From positions 16,988-55,716 of the forward strand of contig CACRSC010001923.1 of the NCBI GenBank assembly GCA_902651635.1: 38,729 nt of DNA, in the 5' to 3' direction. Below the pieces are notes generated by a model. It was given only the letters and a program-made list of their open reading frames with translations, was not told the DNA's origin and made no database searches. Source of the DNA: Mastigamoeba balamuthi. Lineage: Eukaryota; Evosea; Mastigamoebida; Mastigamoebidae. This document shows positions 1 to 10,650 of this stretch, piece by piece (within the stretch, counting starts at the first letter, position 1; each line of letters starts with the position of its first letter). A program made the translations under genes and the position numbers.

Positions 1-1897
1 GACAAACCAGCTCCACTCTGGAGCATGGCGCAGAACAGCGAGGCCTGGAGGGAATGAAGAGAATATGGGATGGGCGGTCTGGGACCACAGTGTGTTCCAG
101 TTGTGATGGCGGTAGGTGTAAACAGGGAAAGTGACTTCGTTGTCAGTGGTGACCTCGTACATGTGGAAGCCAAATAGGTCAGCAAGAGACGAGTAGTTGA
201 TGAGACAGGACTCGAAGTAGTTAGCGAGCATGTAGCAACACTTGAGGTTGGAGACCTGAACCCTGAAGCTTCTCAAGAACTCTCTGTTGGCCCAAGAGGA
301 AGTGAAGACCTCGGGGACCTCTGGGAGGGACATCACGTTGTTTGCCTTGAAGTAGTTGGAGGGGCTGCTGAAGCACTGGTCGAGGTCATTGTGAGTATGG
401 CCAGGCTGCTGGAAGTACAGGAAGACCTCATCGATGAAACCACAGTGCACAAGCATACCAAGAATACCCAACATGACGTTGTTCTTGTTCTGGTTGACGG
501 GGTTGTCAAGGATGAGAGTGAGGCTTCTGGGTTGGTAGGTGGGGTTTAATCACAGGTGCTCGACGATGTGAAGCAGCAGGGTAGTGCCAATGAGGTCCTG
601 GTTCTTGGGCCACAGGCCAGACATGGAGAGGAGGTAGTGGACCTGGTTGAAGGTGTAGTCGAGCATGCCCATTCTGAGGAGACCGGGCCTTGGGCAGTTG
701 CCCCAGTTGTTGTAGTTGCAGTGGAGGCAGGGAAGGTTATCAGCAGTCATGCCATTGATGATGATGCACCACCTGTTGGTGGTGTCGGACCTGCATGCAT
801 TACACTCTTGGACAACAAACATTCTCTCGTGGGTGAAGTCAGAATGGTGCTGTGACTGGCTCGTGCGTAGCGACAACAGCTCCTCGGGAGTGAGGATGTG
901 ATTGCAGACCTGGTCCCAGTATGCAGCGCAGATGGAACAGACCCTGTGCTTCCCCTTGCACTTGACACACCTGAGCCAGGGGAAGTCGGTGAGCCAGATG
1001 TAGTAGAACAGTTTCAGGCTGGGCAGGGCACTGTTGCCATGGCCCTTGCTCAAGAGATCAGAGACCAGTTCGAGCCAGAAGCTGCAGTGAGACCAGCCGA
1101 GGTGCAGGTTCACTGTAGTATGGCCTTTGGCTGATCTGCATCAGGAAGGAACTCTCCCATTGGAACTACAACAGTGGACAGGTAGGCACGGACAATGAAT
1201 GATTTCAGGGCAACAGACATGCTCTCAATGGGGCTTTTGCAGAAAGTTAGTTTTATCGCATGCGATAAAGCAAACCGCAGTACAGAGTTAAAGTGTAGGA
1301 ACACCATCTTGCGATCGAGACTGGTGGCCAACACAAAAGCCTTGTGATACAGAAACAGATGACACTTCTCGTCAGCAGGGTACAATGTGATTCTGTGTTC
1401 CTCGCGCTTGAGCTTAGTGTGTTGGTGAAGGAAGGTGGCTGTATCTCTCTGGCTCATGGGGAGCCAGTAGTGCCGAAGGTCGATGACTGCTCTGGGTGAC
1501 AAATCCAGAAGGCAAGAGAGCGAACAGCAATCACAGAAGTACATCGCAATGAGCTCTTCTATGAGAGCAGAGGCATCGAGCTTCCTACCCTCTCTCTCAG
1601 GTAGTTGCTCAACTCCTCGATGACCTGTGGGGCCGATAGAGACGTGGTCTTCAAGCCCTTGGTCAACTGGAGCTGCCTGGCCATTGTCAGATTTGAGCAA
1701 AACTGAAGAGAAGCTGGATGTGAATTAGTTTTATCATGTGCGATAAAAATGAAAATGAGCGAACCCATGAAGGCGGAGGTGTTGATGGAAGAGGAGCACT
1801 CGAAGAAATTGGAAGCAGTCAGGGAGGAGTGATGCTTGGCAAGCTGTTGTTCAGCTTGGTCATACTCTGTGCAATGCACAGCAAGGGAAGGCGGCAT
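1..1897 (-). CDS. Transposase-like multi-exon gene (3' end outside window)
   Basis: Five exons join in phase: 1897-1765, 1702-1276, 1233-1114, 1081-554 and 526-1 (578 codons, open at the window edge). I chose the ATG at 1897; a further 5' exon is possible. The middle contains C-x2-C-x3-H-x-V-C-x2-C (near 950) and other Cys pairs that look like zinc-binding sites. The C-terminal part holds LILDNPVNQNKNN and FQQPGHTHNDLDQCFS. This pair resembles the DNxxxENKN...GHTHEDIDQ signature of RNase-H-fold, transposase-like proteins (DUF7869-type, from memory). The intron at 1234-1275 (42 nt) contains a perfect TATC-GCATGC-GATA palindrome followed by ACTAAC; the intron at 1703-1764 contains a variant. 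Reading on without the 27-nt gap at 527-553 gives one in-frame TGA, so that gap is either an ultrashort intron or a nonsense site. A mobile-element origin is inferred. It is divergent from the gene at 2761. Confidence 0.6.
527..553 (-). other. 27-nt candidate ultrashort intron containing an in-frame TGA
   Basis: Coding character is clear on both sides: HIVEHL upstream and SLTLILDNP downstream. Excising GTGATT...ACCCAG leaves the frame intact (phase 2, CT plus A). Retaining it gives HL-stop-LNPTYQPR, also in frame. The segment begins GTGATT, has CCTACCAAC as a possible branch site and ends CCCAG. It may be a 3n micro-intron, or a CGA-to-TGA nonsense mutation in coding sequence. Confidence 0.4.
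1254..1267. repeat. TATC-N6-GATA palindrome, copy 1 (intronic)
   Basis: TATC-GCATGC-GATA inside a perfect 18-nt palindrome (1252-1269). It lies in the 42-nt intron 1234-1275 of the transposase-like gene, a few bases after the 5' splice site and directly before the ACTAAC branch-point-like motif. Confidence 0.9.
1732..1745. repeat. TATC-N6-GATA palindrome, copy 2 (intronic)
   Basis: TATC-ATGTGC-GATA with TTT/AAA arms extends over 1729-1748. It sits in the intron 1703-1764 of the minus-strand gene and is followed, in transcript sense, by ACTAATTCAC and CTTCAG. The centre is not self-complementary but keeps strict purine-pyrimidine alternation. Confidence 0.85.
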
Positions 1898-2120
1898 CGG
1901 GAGGAGCTGGGATTGGAAGGTGACTATGGGAGTCGCAGCAGCAGTTATAGCATGGTGGAACAGCGGGGAGCTCGAGGGAAGGTTGTGGAGAGAGCGTGGA
2001 TCAGAGAGATTGGAAAGAGCTAGTAATATAATTGAGTTATAGTGTGTAATGATAACTTAATGTTATACTGTTACTGGCCATGCAGAGGGCACTCTGTAAT
2101 AAAGTGTTAATATGTGTTTT

Positions 2121-2134
2121 TATCGCACACGATA
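2121..2134. repeat. TATC-N6-GATA palindrome, copy 3 (intergenic)
   Basis: TATC-GCACAC-GATA with extended T/A arms (TTTT before, AAAA after; 2117-2138) in the divergent intergenic region. The centre alternates purine and pyrimidine. Confidence 0.85.
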
Positions 2135-2278
2135 AAAAACATGAAGAGTATATGGGCAGAGGTATATAGAAGGATAGTATAGAGAAAGAACAGAGTAAAC
2201 TAAAGGAAATAAGAAATGGTCAAGAAAATAATGTAGTTAATACCAAGAAGTTGGGAAATATCATTAAACATGGTATTT

Positions 2279-2292
2279 TATCGTGCATGATA
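2279..2292. repeat. TATC-N6-GATA palindrome, copy 4 (intergenic)
   Basis: TATC-GTGCAT-GATA with ATTT/AAAT arms (2275-2296) in the divergent intergenic region. The centre again alternates purine and pyrimidine. Confidence 0.85.
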
Positions 2293-2515
2293 AAATGAAG
2301 TGCTATGTGATAACATCATAGATTTTAAAAGATATTACAGAAAAAACAAATCAAGCTAAAAAGATTCATTTTATAACAAAACAGATAGAAGAAGGAGCTC
2401 ATTAAGCACCGTGAAGTCAGTCAGCGCAATCACTGGGAGGTAAGTGTTCAATTCCTGCCTTTTTTATTAAGTGGCTAAATATCCTACTCCTGAGATATAT
2501 CGATGACGTAAAACG

Positions 2516-2523
2516 TGACGTCA
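2516..2523. promoter_or_regulatory. CRE-like octamer TGACGTCA
   Basis: A perfect TGACGTCA palindrome, the bZIP (CREB/ATF) consensus, lies 238 bp upstream of the ATG at 2761. Three more copies in this window also precede start codons. Confidence 0.45.
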
Positions 2524-2760
2524 TCAGTTACATCAACAGTAGTAGCTTTTTTTTCACACACAATAAAAACATAAACAGAGAGAAGGTAGTACCTATCATG
2601 TGAAAATGAAGCATAAAGTAGTAAGAGTACATTAAACAACAATAGCAAATTGTATTACAAATGTTTGCAAATAGAATTTGATTTGTTTTGGAATTAGTCC
2701 TATGCTCCTTCATTTAATTGCACACGATAAAATTGCTCATAGGTAAAAAGGCAAGCAGAG

Positions 2761-5700
2761 ATGGGGAGGAGGTTGTCGTCAACGTTCTGTTTGCTGACAG
2801 ATAAGAAGGAGAAGAAGAAGAAGAAAGATGAGCAGAAGAGAAGGAAGGATGACAGGAAGCAGGAAACGGCAAAGAGTATCACGGAGAGCAAGGCGAAAAT
2901 CACTAACACGGAGAACGACTACCTCAAGAGACTGCTGCTCCTTCTGTTTCCTGACAAACTGCAGATGAGCAGTACGTCATGCCTACTAATTGCACATTCT
3001 AACAATGCACAGTGGAGGAGATACCGCACAATGGTATTGAGGTCAAGGGAGAGGTGAGGGGAATCGCTTCTCAGCTTGGGCTGCCCAAGATCTCAATTGA
3101 CCACTGCCTTGGAAACATTCTGAAAATCCCAGAAGGTGGAGCGTTCATGTGGGCCATTGTGCGCTGGACTCAGCTCCAACCCGGTATGCTACTTTTTTCA
3201 ATGCTTTTTGGATAGCATTTTATTATTAAAATACTGACATTTCTATGTTATTAACATGTTTTTTAATAAATTACACGATAATATTGACTAAATTGACATT
3301 TTTTCAGTGTTTTTAAACATTTGTATAACAAAACACTAAACTCTGAAATATAGGGGTTTTGAGGGACACGGATGCAACTCGAGTGTGGGCGTTGTTAAAG
3401 AAGATAGCCTTGAGAGACTGGCAGAGGTTCAGCGGGAGGATCATTTGCATCGAGAGGGCAGAGGGAAACCACTCTGCCCTACACGAAGCAGTGAAGCCGT
3501 ACACCACTGGGCCAACATCAGCTGTGGACCTGACAGGACCAGAGTACAATGATGTCGTTCTCATCTGCATTGATGGAAACACCAGGCGGGAGGTCACTCT
3601 GTTGCCAGAAATGTAAGTTTATAATTTTATCACATGTGATAAAACTTACATGATGTAGGAGAAAGATAATGAGAGACAAGGTCATCGTCGAGATCATTCT
3701 GGCTGACGTCGGGCTCACGGATCAACAGCAGAACGTGCTCACACGTGGGCTTCAGACCTCAGCACATTGGCATGCCGAGGATCATTTCTTCACGTACCTT
3801 AAGTGAAGCCTGAACATCATGAGGGACACAGCACAGAGCGTGAGCAAGGAGTCGATCATGAAGGCTGGAGTCAAGCAGGCACAGGCAGGCGAGAAGCAGA
3901 AGAAGATGAAGGAGTCCACGCTGGACACCAAGAAGATCAAGGTGACATCAGAGCTCAACGTCGCAGTGATTGAGAGCAAGGAAGTGGTGAGTGTTATTGT
4001 TATTAGCCCTACACTTAAACTTAATCTGTGTTTGCTACAGCTGTTCAGCAAGTTCTTCAAGTCCCAGAACAACTGCAAGAAGGTCACGCTGATTGCAAGC
4101 AAGCTGATGACCTGGAAGCCAGAGGACATGCAGAAGCTGTTCCACGAGATAAGCAAGATCGAGGAAATTGACAAGATTCCTTCCAGTGCATTGGAGATGA
4201 TGACCATGTGGTCTCTCTCAGTCGACAATGTACTACAGTTCATAAGGTTTTATCACATGTGATAAAATCACTACTAACTAATTTGCAGGCATGCTGCCAC
4301 TGAGAAGCTCACTCGCAACCAGTGCTGCCAACTGTTCCAGTCGATCCAAGACTCGTACCACATCTACTCACTGGTCAAGGACTTGATCTCGGCATTGGAC
4401 TCCGACAACAAGAAGCAGCGCTCATTCTCAAAGACACAGCTCAGGGTGCTGAAGAACGCAGTGTGCTCCAGTTGGTTGTTGGACTACGTCAACTGTCCTG
4501 CCTCGGACTTCGAACTCACAATGGGGACAGTGACAGCAGCCATCATGTGGGGAAAGCTGACCAAGGAATCGGAGATTACTGCAGCATTGAAGAACATGGA
4601 GAAGAACTCCATCCTGTCCGAGAAGCCAGTCATGGTTAACTGGAACAAGCTCGTCTATCCTGCCAAGGTACAGCTGCAGTACTGTATCTCAGTATTGACT
4701 GTTTCTCTGTTTTGTTTCGTGCAGGTATACAAGGATGTGTCTTTGGAGTTCTCCAGGTGCATGGATCACTGCTGCACGAACTTCTTCCTCCAAGACTGCT
4801 GGACGCAGTGTTACAGGCTGTACAAGTCCTTCCATCCCAACATCATGCTCGTCGACATGAGTGCACTGCAGTCCCCCGTCGACCTGAGGGACTACATACC
4901 AAAACTCAATCTGCTTGGTACTCAACATTATTATACACACGGCATCACTCACAGTCTTTTATCATAGTGTGCATTGTTGCTGTCATTTACCCGTGTGACT
5001 ATGAGCTCCTGATGACACTGTCATTTCTGCCCTCCCAGAATCCAAAGTCCCGGATGGCACCTCGCTGGTTCCCGACAGCAGTCATTCCCCTGATTCCGAC
5101 AGGAGAACATGTGTGGGACCAGACCCCCAACAGGCATATACACTACAACCTTGTTGTCAACTTTCTCTCGAGCAAGGCCCGTGATAAGTTCACGTTCTTG
5201 CTCAAGTCGACCTTCCTCGCACTAAAGTCCGATTCCCTGAAGCTGCTGCATGGGAGCTCAAAGCCAACCATAGACTACACGACCGTCCACGACCTGCTGC
5301 ACTTCATGTCAATCACTACACTGGAGCTTACCGGGGACAAGCTGATGCATCGGTACCTAACAGAGATCAGCTTCGAGCACAGTCTACTTGAGATCAGAGC
5401 TCCTTTCGGCCTTGCTCCTCTCTGCTGGGCATTGTGCTCGAGGGTTTGCTACCACAGGATGCACAATCTGCCTGCCAACGACACCAATGCCATCCTGTCA
5501 ATGGTGCTTGGGTCTTGTTACTTATCGCATGTGATAAAAGTTCTTTTATGTATTTCTCTTCTTTCTCTCCCTTACATCATTAAGTCATACTTATGTTTTA
5601 TTGCATGCAATTAATTCTGTTCTTTGCTTTTTCTCTTACTGTTTCCCGTAGGTCAACCTGAGGCTGCTCCACTTGTTCTCGGTGTCCTACAACAACCTCG

Positions 5701-7554
5701 TCGACTTCAAGAAGCCAGACACTGATGAATGGCCCCCTTCCTCCCCGCAGGACGCAGAGTCTTTCATGCCCCAGATAATGGGTACTTACATTCATTATCT
5801 TCTCTTTTTTACCTAGACTCAGATCCTTCATTCTCAGAGGGGTCGTCCACCGATGACTATCTGGCAGCTGTCGCTGCTCCAGCTGCCACTGCTGCCCAGC
5901 CTACTTTCGAACCACGTTGTCTTCCTCAGAGTGTCCTTGATCAGTTGCAGAACAGTGATTCCTTCGAATCCAGCATGTCTGCAGAGAATGCTGCTCCGTC
6001 ATCTCCTCCAGCTCCTCCGTCTCTGCCAGCACCCCGTCACTCGTCTCGCATTTGTCTTTCTTGTTTTTCTCTTACTTCATCTTATATTATTCCAGGCATT
6101 CATCTCCCCTGCTGGCATGAAGGAAGTTGTGACCTCTGACGGCACTGACCGTCTGACCAGCAACCTCATCAACAAACCCCAGACCTTCGATGGAGGTATT
6201 TCCCCATTCTCATTTGCTTTCTTCTAATCATATGCAGGTTTCTCCTGGCCTGCCAAATCTGCCTCTTCATCTTCCTTGCCGGCATCTCAGCCCCCCGCTG
6301 CTCCAGAGAGTTCGTGTTCTCTTTTTTTCTTCTCTTCCTTCTTATGTCTCATACTCTCATTCTTCCTCATTCTCCTGCAGTCCACAGTCCCTGTCTCTGC
6401 TGCGTCTGCCGTCTCAAGCAAGATGAGGAGGAGGAAGAAACTGTCTGCCTCTCCTGGTGTCATCACCGCTGCTGCAGCTGCCACCTTCCCTGCTGCTGAA
6501 CACCAGGAACCCCAGGGTCCGTCATACCCTGGCACTCCCATTACATTTGTTCATTCAGCTGTATCATCAGCAACTCCAATTCCCTTTGGTATTTTTTCTT
6601 TTTTATTGCCTGTGATTACTTTCCTCCCAATAACATCATACTCGTCCCTCAATAGAGAACGAGAGCGGATCTGCCACCCAGGCCATGGTTGCAGAAGCTG
6701 CTGCTGCCGCATCTGATTCTGGTGGCAACCCTGCCGTTCATGGAGTCGAGCCAGTCTCTACTCCTCCATTCATGGACGAGTCCAAGGCCAGTGACTCCGA
6801 CAAAGACGAGCCTGCAGCAGCAGCTGCGGTGACCGACGACCTTTCCATCACCAAAGGCAAGAGCCCGTCCAAGACCAAGAAGCAGAAGCCCAAGGCCTCG
6901 ACTGCATCTGCAGTCATCAGCCCGACCCTGCAGTCGCACGCCGAGCTCGAGACCGCACGCCGAGCTCGAGACCAGTTCTCCCACGAAACCACGGACTCGG
7001 CCTAACCTGACCTTGCAGCAGCTCCGTGCACTCAATGGTTCTTTGCTTTTTTATTATGTTAACTTACCTGTTATTCAGAGGAAAAACGGAAGTCAAACTT
7101 CAACCCGTTTGACCTCAGTGACAACTCATCTGTTTCTTCTTCAGCCGACAAGGACCCCAAGGAGCATGCAGACAAGAACAAGGACTCAGAGAAGCCTGAC
7201 GAGCCTGAGAAGCCTGGCGAGATGGAGACGGAGAAGCCTTATGAGATGGAGAAGCCCGAGGAGCCTGAGCCTGCCAGTTTGTCAAGGTCTGCCAAGAGGG
7301 GTTCCCGGGCTATGGCTACACAGAGGTCGTCAAGGGCAAAGGCTGCTGATGAGATGGAGAAGGTCGTCGAGAACACTGACAAACCCAAACAAGAACAAGA
7401 AATGGAGGTTGACAAGCCCTCCAGGGGCAGGGCTACCCGTTCGACGAGGAAGCGTACCACCGCAGCCGCCACAGCCACAGAGGAGCATGCGACCTTGCCC
7501 TCTCCTCCTGCCAAGGGACGCACCTCTCCTCCTGGCAAGAGAGCCAGGCGTTGA
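2761..7554 (+). CDS. 16-exon gene for a large basic, nuclear-type protein of unknown family
   Basis: Exons inferred from splice motifs and phase: 2761-2971, 3013-3183, 3354-3612, 3659-3793, 3824-3986, 4041-4246, 4289-4667, 4725-4917, 4968-5503, 5652-5781, 5817-about 6035, 6096-6195, 6238-6309, 6388-6588, 6656-7037, 7079-7554. The junction after about 6035 could not be phased. The N-terminus is Lys-rich (DKKEKKKKKDEQKRRK). Exon 3 carries VVLICIDGNTRREVTLLPEM and exon 4 carries VIVEIILADVGLTDQQQ, both with relatives at 38.2 kb. The long middle has no domain I recognise. The tail is rich in Ala, Pro, Lys and Glu, has KMRRRKK, and ends GKRARR, suggesting a nuclear protein. Introns carry TATC-N6-GATA palindromes. 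A 19-bp tandem duplication (6936-6973) shifts the frame of exon 15 to an early TAA, so this copy may be inactive. Function unknown. Confidence 0.6.
3628..3641. repeat. TATC-N6-GATA palindrome, copy 5 (intronic)
   Basis: The centre of the perfect 20-nt palindrome TTTTATCACATGTGATAAAA (3625-3644) in intron 3613-3658. It is nested in a wider inverted repeat: the 5' splice segment ATGTAAGTTT pairs with AAACTTACAT downstream, so the donor site itself lies in a potential stem. Confidence 0.9.
4251..4264. repeat. TATC-N6-GATA palindrome, copy 6 (intronic)
   Basis: An identical perfect 20-mer (4248-4267) starting one base into the 42-nt intron 4247-4288. A perfect TACTAAC branch point and TTTGCAG follow. 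The intron length and layout match the palindrome intron at 1234-1275 on the other strand. Confidence 0.9.
5523..5536. repeat. TATC-N6-GATA palindrome, copy 7 (intronic), with a degenerate copy nearby
   Basis: TATC-GCATGT-GATA near the 5' end of intron 5504-5651. The same intron has a degenerate relative at 5596-5614 (TTTTATTGCATGCAATTAA) with the perfect core ATTGCATGCAAT. Confidence 0.8.
6936..6973 (+). repeat. 19-bp tandem duplication that shifts the reading frame
   Basis: GCACGCCGAGCTCGAGACC occurs twice in tandem (6936-6954, 6955-6973). With both copies the exon reads to TAA at about 7003. With only one copy it continues ELETSSPTKPRTRP and NLTLQQLRALN in phase into the splice at 7037 and the next exon (EEKRKSNFNPFDL). 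The duplication therefore looks recent and disruptive, or an assembly error. Confidence 0.85.
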
Positions 7555-7897
7555 GATGCTTCAGCCCTCTTCGTGGTCTGCTCATTTGAGGTTTACTGCC
7601 CTTTCCTCTCCCTTAACAGGAAAACAAATTGATCATTAGGTTTTGCCTGTTCAGCTTTAACATTTTCGTTTTGTCTCTGCGTGTTTTTGGCTTTTCATTT
7701 TCCATTTTTTGGGTTTCAATATTTTTTCAGAGGGCCTGAGCGTCACAGGCCTGTGTTTTCGTGTTCCAAATGCGACTTTTTGTCTTTTTTTTTCCATTTT
7801 ACAGGTTGTCCATGGGAAACTCTTAAGACAAAAGGAAATTCATTATAGCTGCAGTTCTGACTCTCAAAACCCCTGTGCCACTGGCCGTGCCCCATAG
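7555..7897. other. Spacer with the breakpoint of the segmental duplication
   Basis: Follows the TGA of the 16-exon gene; T-rich with no convincing gene. From about 7868 the sequence becomes the end of the LRR-gene intron (CCCTGTGCCACTGGCC...CCCATAG), matching 12411-12449. The duplication breakpoint therefore lies just before that. No counterpart of the first exon of the intact copy (12305-12392) is visible here. Confidence 0.5.
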
Positions 7898-10010
7898 TTG
7901 GCGGCAACCAACTGAAGGCGCTGCCCCCAGAGATCAGCAGACTAACAAACCTCACTCAGCTAATTGGTGCGAATATACAAACAACACACAACACATACTA
8001 GTGCTTCACACTGTGCAGCTCACACTCTGACCCCTGCGCCCCTCAGTCAGCAACAACCAGCTGACGGCGCTGCCCCCAGACATTGGCACACTCATAAACC
8101 TCACTCTTCTCCACGGTGCGAACAGCAAAACGCACAGCACACGCCAGCACCTCACAATTACCACCCACTAACCCCTGACCTCTGACCCCTGTGCCCCTCA
8201 GTCGCCAACAACCGGCTGACTGCGCTGCCCCCAGAGATCGGCACACTCACAAACCTCACTCAGCTCTATGGTGCGAACAACAAACACACACAGCACACAC
8301 ACCATTGACGCCCACCACCCCTTGTGCAACTGGCCCGCTGACCCCTGTGCCCCACAGTCAACAGCAACCAGTTGGCAGCACTGCCCCCAGAGATCGGCAC
8401 ACTCACAAACCTCACTCATCTCTGGGGTGCGAACAAAAGCAAAAAATAACTGCACATACCAGTGTCTCACACTCGCCTCCATACATTATGTACAGCATCT
8501 GGCAGTCCCATTGCTGATGCAGAGCAGCAGCTATTCGTTGAAGCGGACATGCTAGAGCCAGTGAACCACGTGGCTGGCCTTCTGTCACTGCTCGTTCGCA
8601 CCTGCCCTCCACTTTGCCCCCCCCACCCCCCCTCTCTTCTAATGCTCCTTGGGCTGACCGCTACACGGGCCCACTGATTCTGTTGGCATGACTAGCGAGA
8701 ACAAGCTGCAGCTCTGTGCTCAGATACGAACGGAGGCAGCAGCGGCCCGTTTACTGCGGCAGCAGCGTGCCTGAAAGCGTTTGAGCGAGCAACAGAGGCC
8801 AGCGAACAGGCAGCCAAGCGTGCAGCGCAGTGCACAGCTGAGCGCCAGGCAGCAGCAGAGCAGCACGCGCATGCGCGAGGCAGCAGAGGTCTCACGCAAG
8901 CGCGTGGCACAGCTCGAGGCAGAGCTGGCAGAGCAGCGGGAGGCGCTGTCTGCAGCAGAGCGCAGTGAGCGTGAAGCAGCGGCGGCAGCTGCTGCGGCGG
9001 ACACTGCAGAGCGCGAGTCGTGCCGCACTGCACAACAGCTGCAGCAGGAAGAGCAGCGTGCAAGGGAGACCCTGGACTCTGCGGGTCAGCATGCAGGGCG
9101 GCTGCGTGCGCTGCTGGAGGAGCGGCGCATTGCAGTGCTGGAGGTGGGCGATGTGGTGGACGTGCTGCACGAGGTGGGCCTCGGCTCACATGCAGCAGAA
9201 TTCGAGAGAAACGATATTACAGGGCAGTCGCTGGCGAGGATCAGCAAGGACAGGGCACGCCTGCGCAAGCTGGGCATTGCCTCGCTGGCCGACTGCCAGC
9301 GACTATGCCACGCCCTGATGACGGTGAAGGCATGCGGGCAGCTGCGCCTATCTCGCCCTGCGCTCGACACCATCTCCACTGCCCTGCGGGCACGCAACGA
9401 CAATGCTGGTGCTGACGCAGTGGTGGCACCGTCGTGGACACCAGAGGACGTGAGCGTGTGGCTGGGGCGGAGCGGGGTGGCAGCAGAGGTGCGCGATGTG
9501 CTGCGGCGTGCGTGGGTTACTGGCATCCAGCTGATGCACGTGAGCGACGAGGACCTCGAGGAGCTGGGTGTCAATTTGATGGGACCAAGGGACGAGCTGG
9601 TGCAGCTGTCGGAGAAGCTGCGCGACGACCACTTCGCGGCACTGGGCAAGTACTTTGGTGACCCCGTGGCTGTGCCCTCTGCCCTGCCGAGATCGCCTGT
9701 GACGGGCGGCGGAGCAGCAGGAGCAGAAGCACTTTGTCGTGCATTGCTCACACAGCCCAACAAGGGCGAGGCAGGGCAGGGTGTGCCTGTGTCGTTTCAG
9801 TGCCCGATCACGCTGGAGCTGATGGAGGACCCTGTGGTGGCGCCAGACGGGTGTGTGTACGAGGCTGCTGCCATCCGCAGGTGGCTCAAGGGCCACAACA
9901 CGTCACCAATGACAGGCGCTCGCATGGCCAGGGAGCCCATTGTGCAGCTCAAAACGCTGCGCAGCGACATCCAGGCGTACCGCCAGAAATCGGGCAGCAG
10001 CTGCACCTGA
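7898..10010 (+). pseudogene. LRR / coiled-coil / SAM-SAM / U-box gene, truncated and frameshifted copy
   Basis: Four 69-nt LRR exons (7898-7966, 8047-8115, 8202-8270, 8358-8426) and a 98-nt exon (8496-8593) match the intact paralogue at 12305-14539. The last exon ends at the TGA at 10008-10010. Two defects mark it as a pseudogene. There is no initiating first exon. A (GC)n run in the coiled coil is 2 bp shorter (CACGCGCATGCG at 8864-8875 versus CACGCGCGCATGCG in the paralogue), breaking the frame. Downstream, two SAM domains (DVVDVLHEVGLGSHAAEF; WTPEDVSVWLGRSG) and a U-box (CPITLELMEDPVVAPDG) remain open. A shortened protein starting at ATG 8871 (MREAAEVSRKR) could therefore still be made. 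The acceptor before about 8710 is also not phase-compatible. Confidence 0.7.
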
Positions 10011-10354
10011 GCAGCACAGGGGCGGGTCACATGGGCGTGTGCATGCAGTATCTGTGGCAGCCGTGAGGAGCATGCGCTGGGGGGGGGAGGGGGCAACCAG
10101 TTTTTCTAATCTCCAAGCACGCCTTCAGCTGAAAACAGTGTTCCTGGCTTTCAATTCGTACATTGTGTTGGGTCAAAGCCCTCTTTAAGGCGCTTCGAAC
10201 GCTTAGCCTTGCTCTTCTCTGATTCCCCTCATGCACTGGTGCTGCTTTGCTCATCGTGGGTGGTGTGCCTTCTGATGCCTGGCTGCTGCAGTCCTTGTTC
10301 GGCCATAACCCCTTTCGCATGCACCAACTGCTAAGGAGAGTCCAGGACAGCTGG
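10011..10354. other. 3' flank of the truncated LRR/U-box copy
   Basis: No gene seen. The segment parallels 14540-15110, with shared stretches such as GAAAACAGTGTTCCTGGC and CTCATCGTGGGT, and is part of the duplicated block. Confidence 0.5.
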
Positions 10355-10650
10355 CGAGCTGGCAAGCCCCCTCAGACTTCCGCAGCAGTGTTCCAGTCGA
10401 AGGGGCCCTGGAACTGGTATCCTTCATCCAGAACGTCAACTTGGCAAGCAGCTCGTAGTTCCTGTTGCCCTTGTGCGCCCTCAGGTACGAGCTGTCGTCC
10501 CTCACAGCAACACTGTCCGAGTCTACAATGCAGCAAAACACTGGTGATCGGTTCCGCACACCCCAGTGACGTTGGCGGGATTCAGGAGCACCTCGAGGCT
10601 CGCCCACGTGGCGTTGCTGGTCACAACAACGTTGTCCAGGGCCTGGAGTA
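10355..10650 (-). pseudogene. Fragment of the papain-like protease gene (C-terminal region)
   Basis: On the minus strand it encodes DDSSYLRAHKGNRNYELLAK and then, after a gap, a stretch like the segment just upstream in the intact gene (15136-17799). The sequence from GAGCTGTCGTCC jumps directly to CTCACAGCAACACTGTC, deleting the part that matches about 15262-15405. Homology stops at about 10650, so only the 3' end was duplicated. No catalytic residues are present. Confidence 0.75.

Larger units (their letters stand above)
1898..2760. promoter_or_regulatory. Divergent intergenic region with palindromes and a CRE-like site
   Basis: AT-rich spacer between the divergent genes starting at 1897 (minus) and 2761 (plus). 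I see no convincing gene. It holds two good TATC-N6-GATA palindromes (2121, 2279) and two degenerate ones (near 2545 and 2713-2734). It also holds a TGACGTCA octamer at 2516 preceded by a TGACGTAAAACG half-site. A shared promoter role is inferred from position. Confidence 0.5.
7868..10650. repeat. Segmental duplication, copy 1 (partner about 12411-15540)
   Basis: The LRR exons, their introns, the coiled-coil/SAM/U-box exon, the 3' flank and part of a papain-like protease gene repeat in the same order at about 12411-15540. Long stretches of the U-box exon are nearly identical. Copy 1 stops matching at about 10650 and carries internal deletions. Confidence 0.85.

Noticed and set aside
8781-8870. 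N-terminal extension of the truncated U-box copy (SEQQRPANRQPS...)
   Set aside because: It is the wrong frame of the coiled-coil region, exposed only by the 2-bp contraction; the paralogue reads LKAFERAAEASEQAAKRAAQ there.
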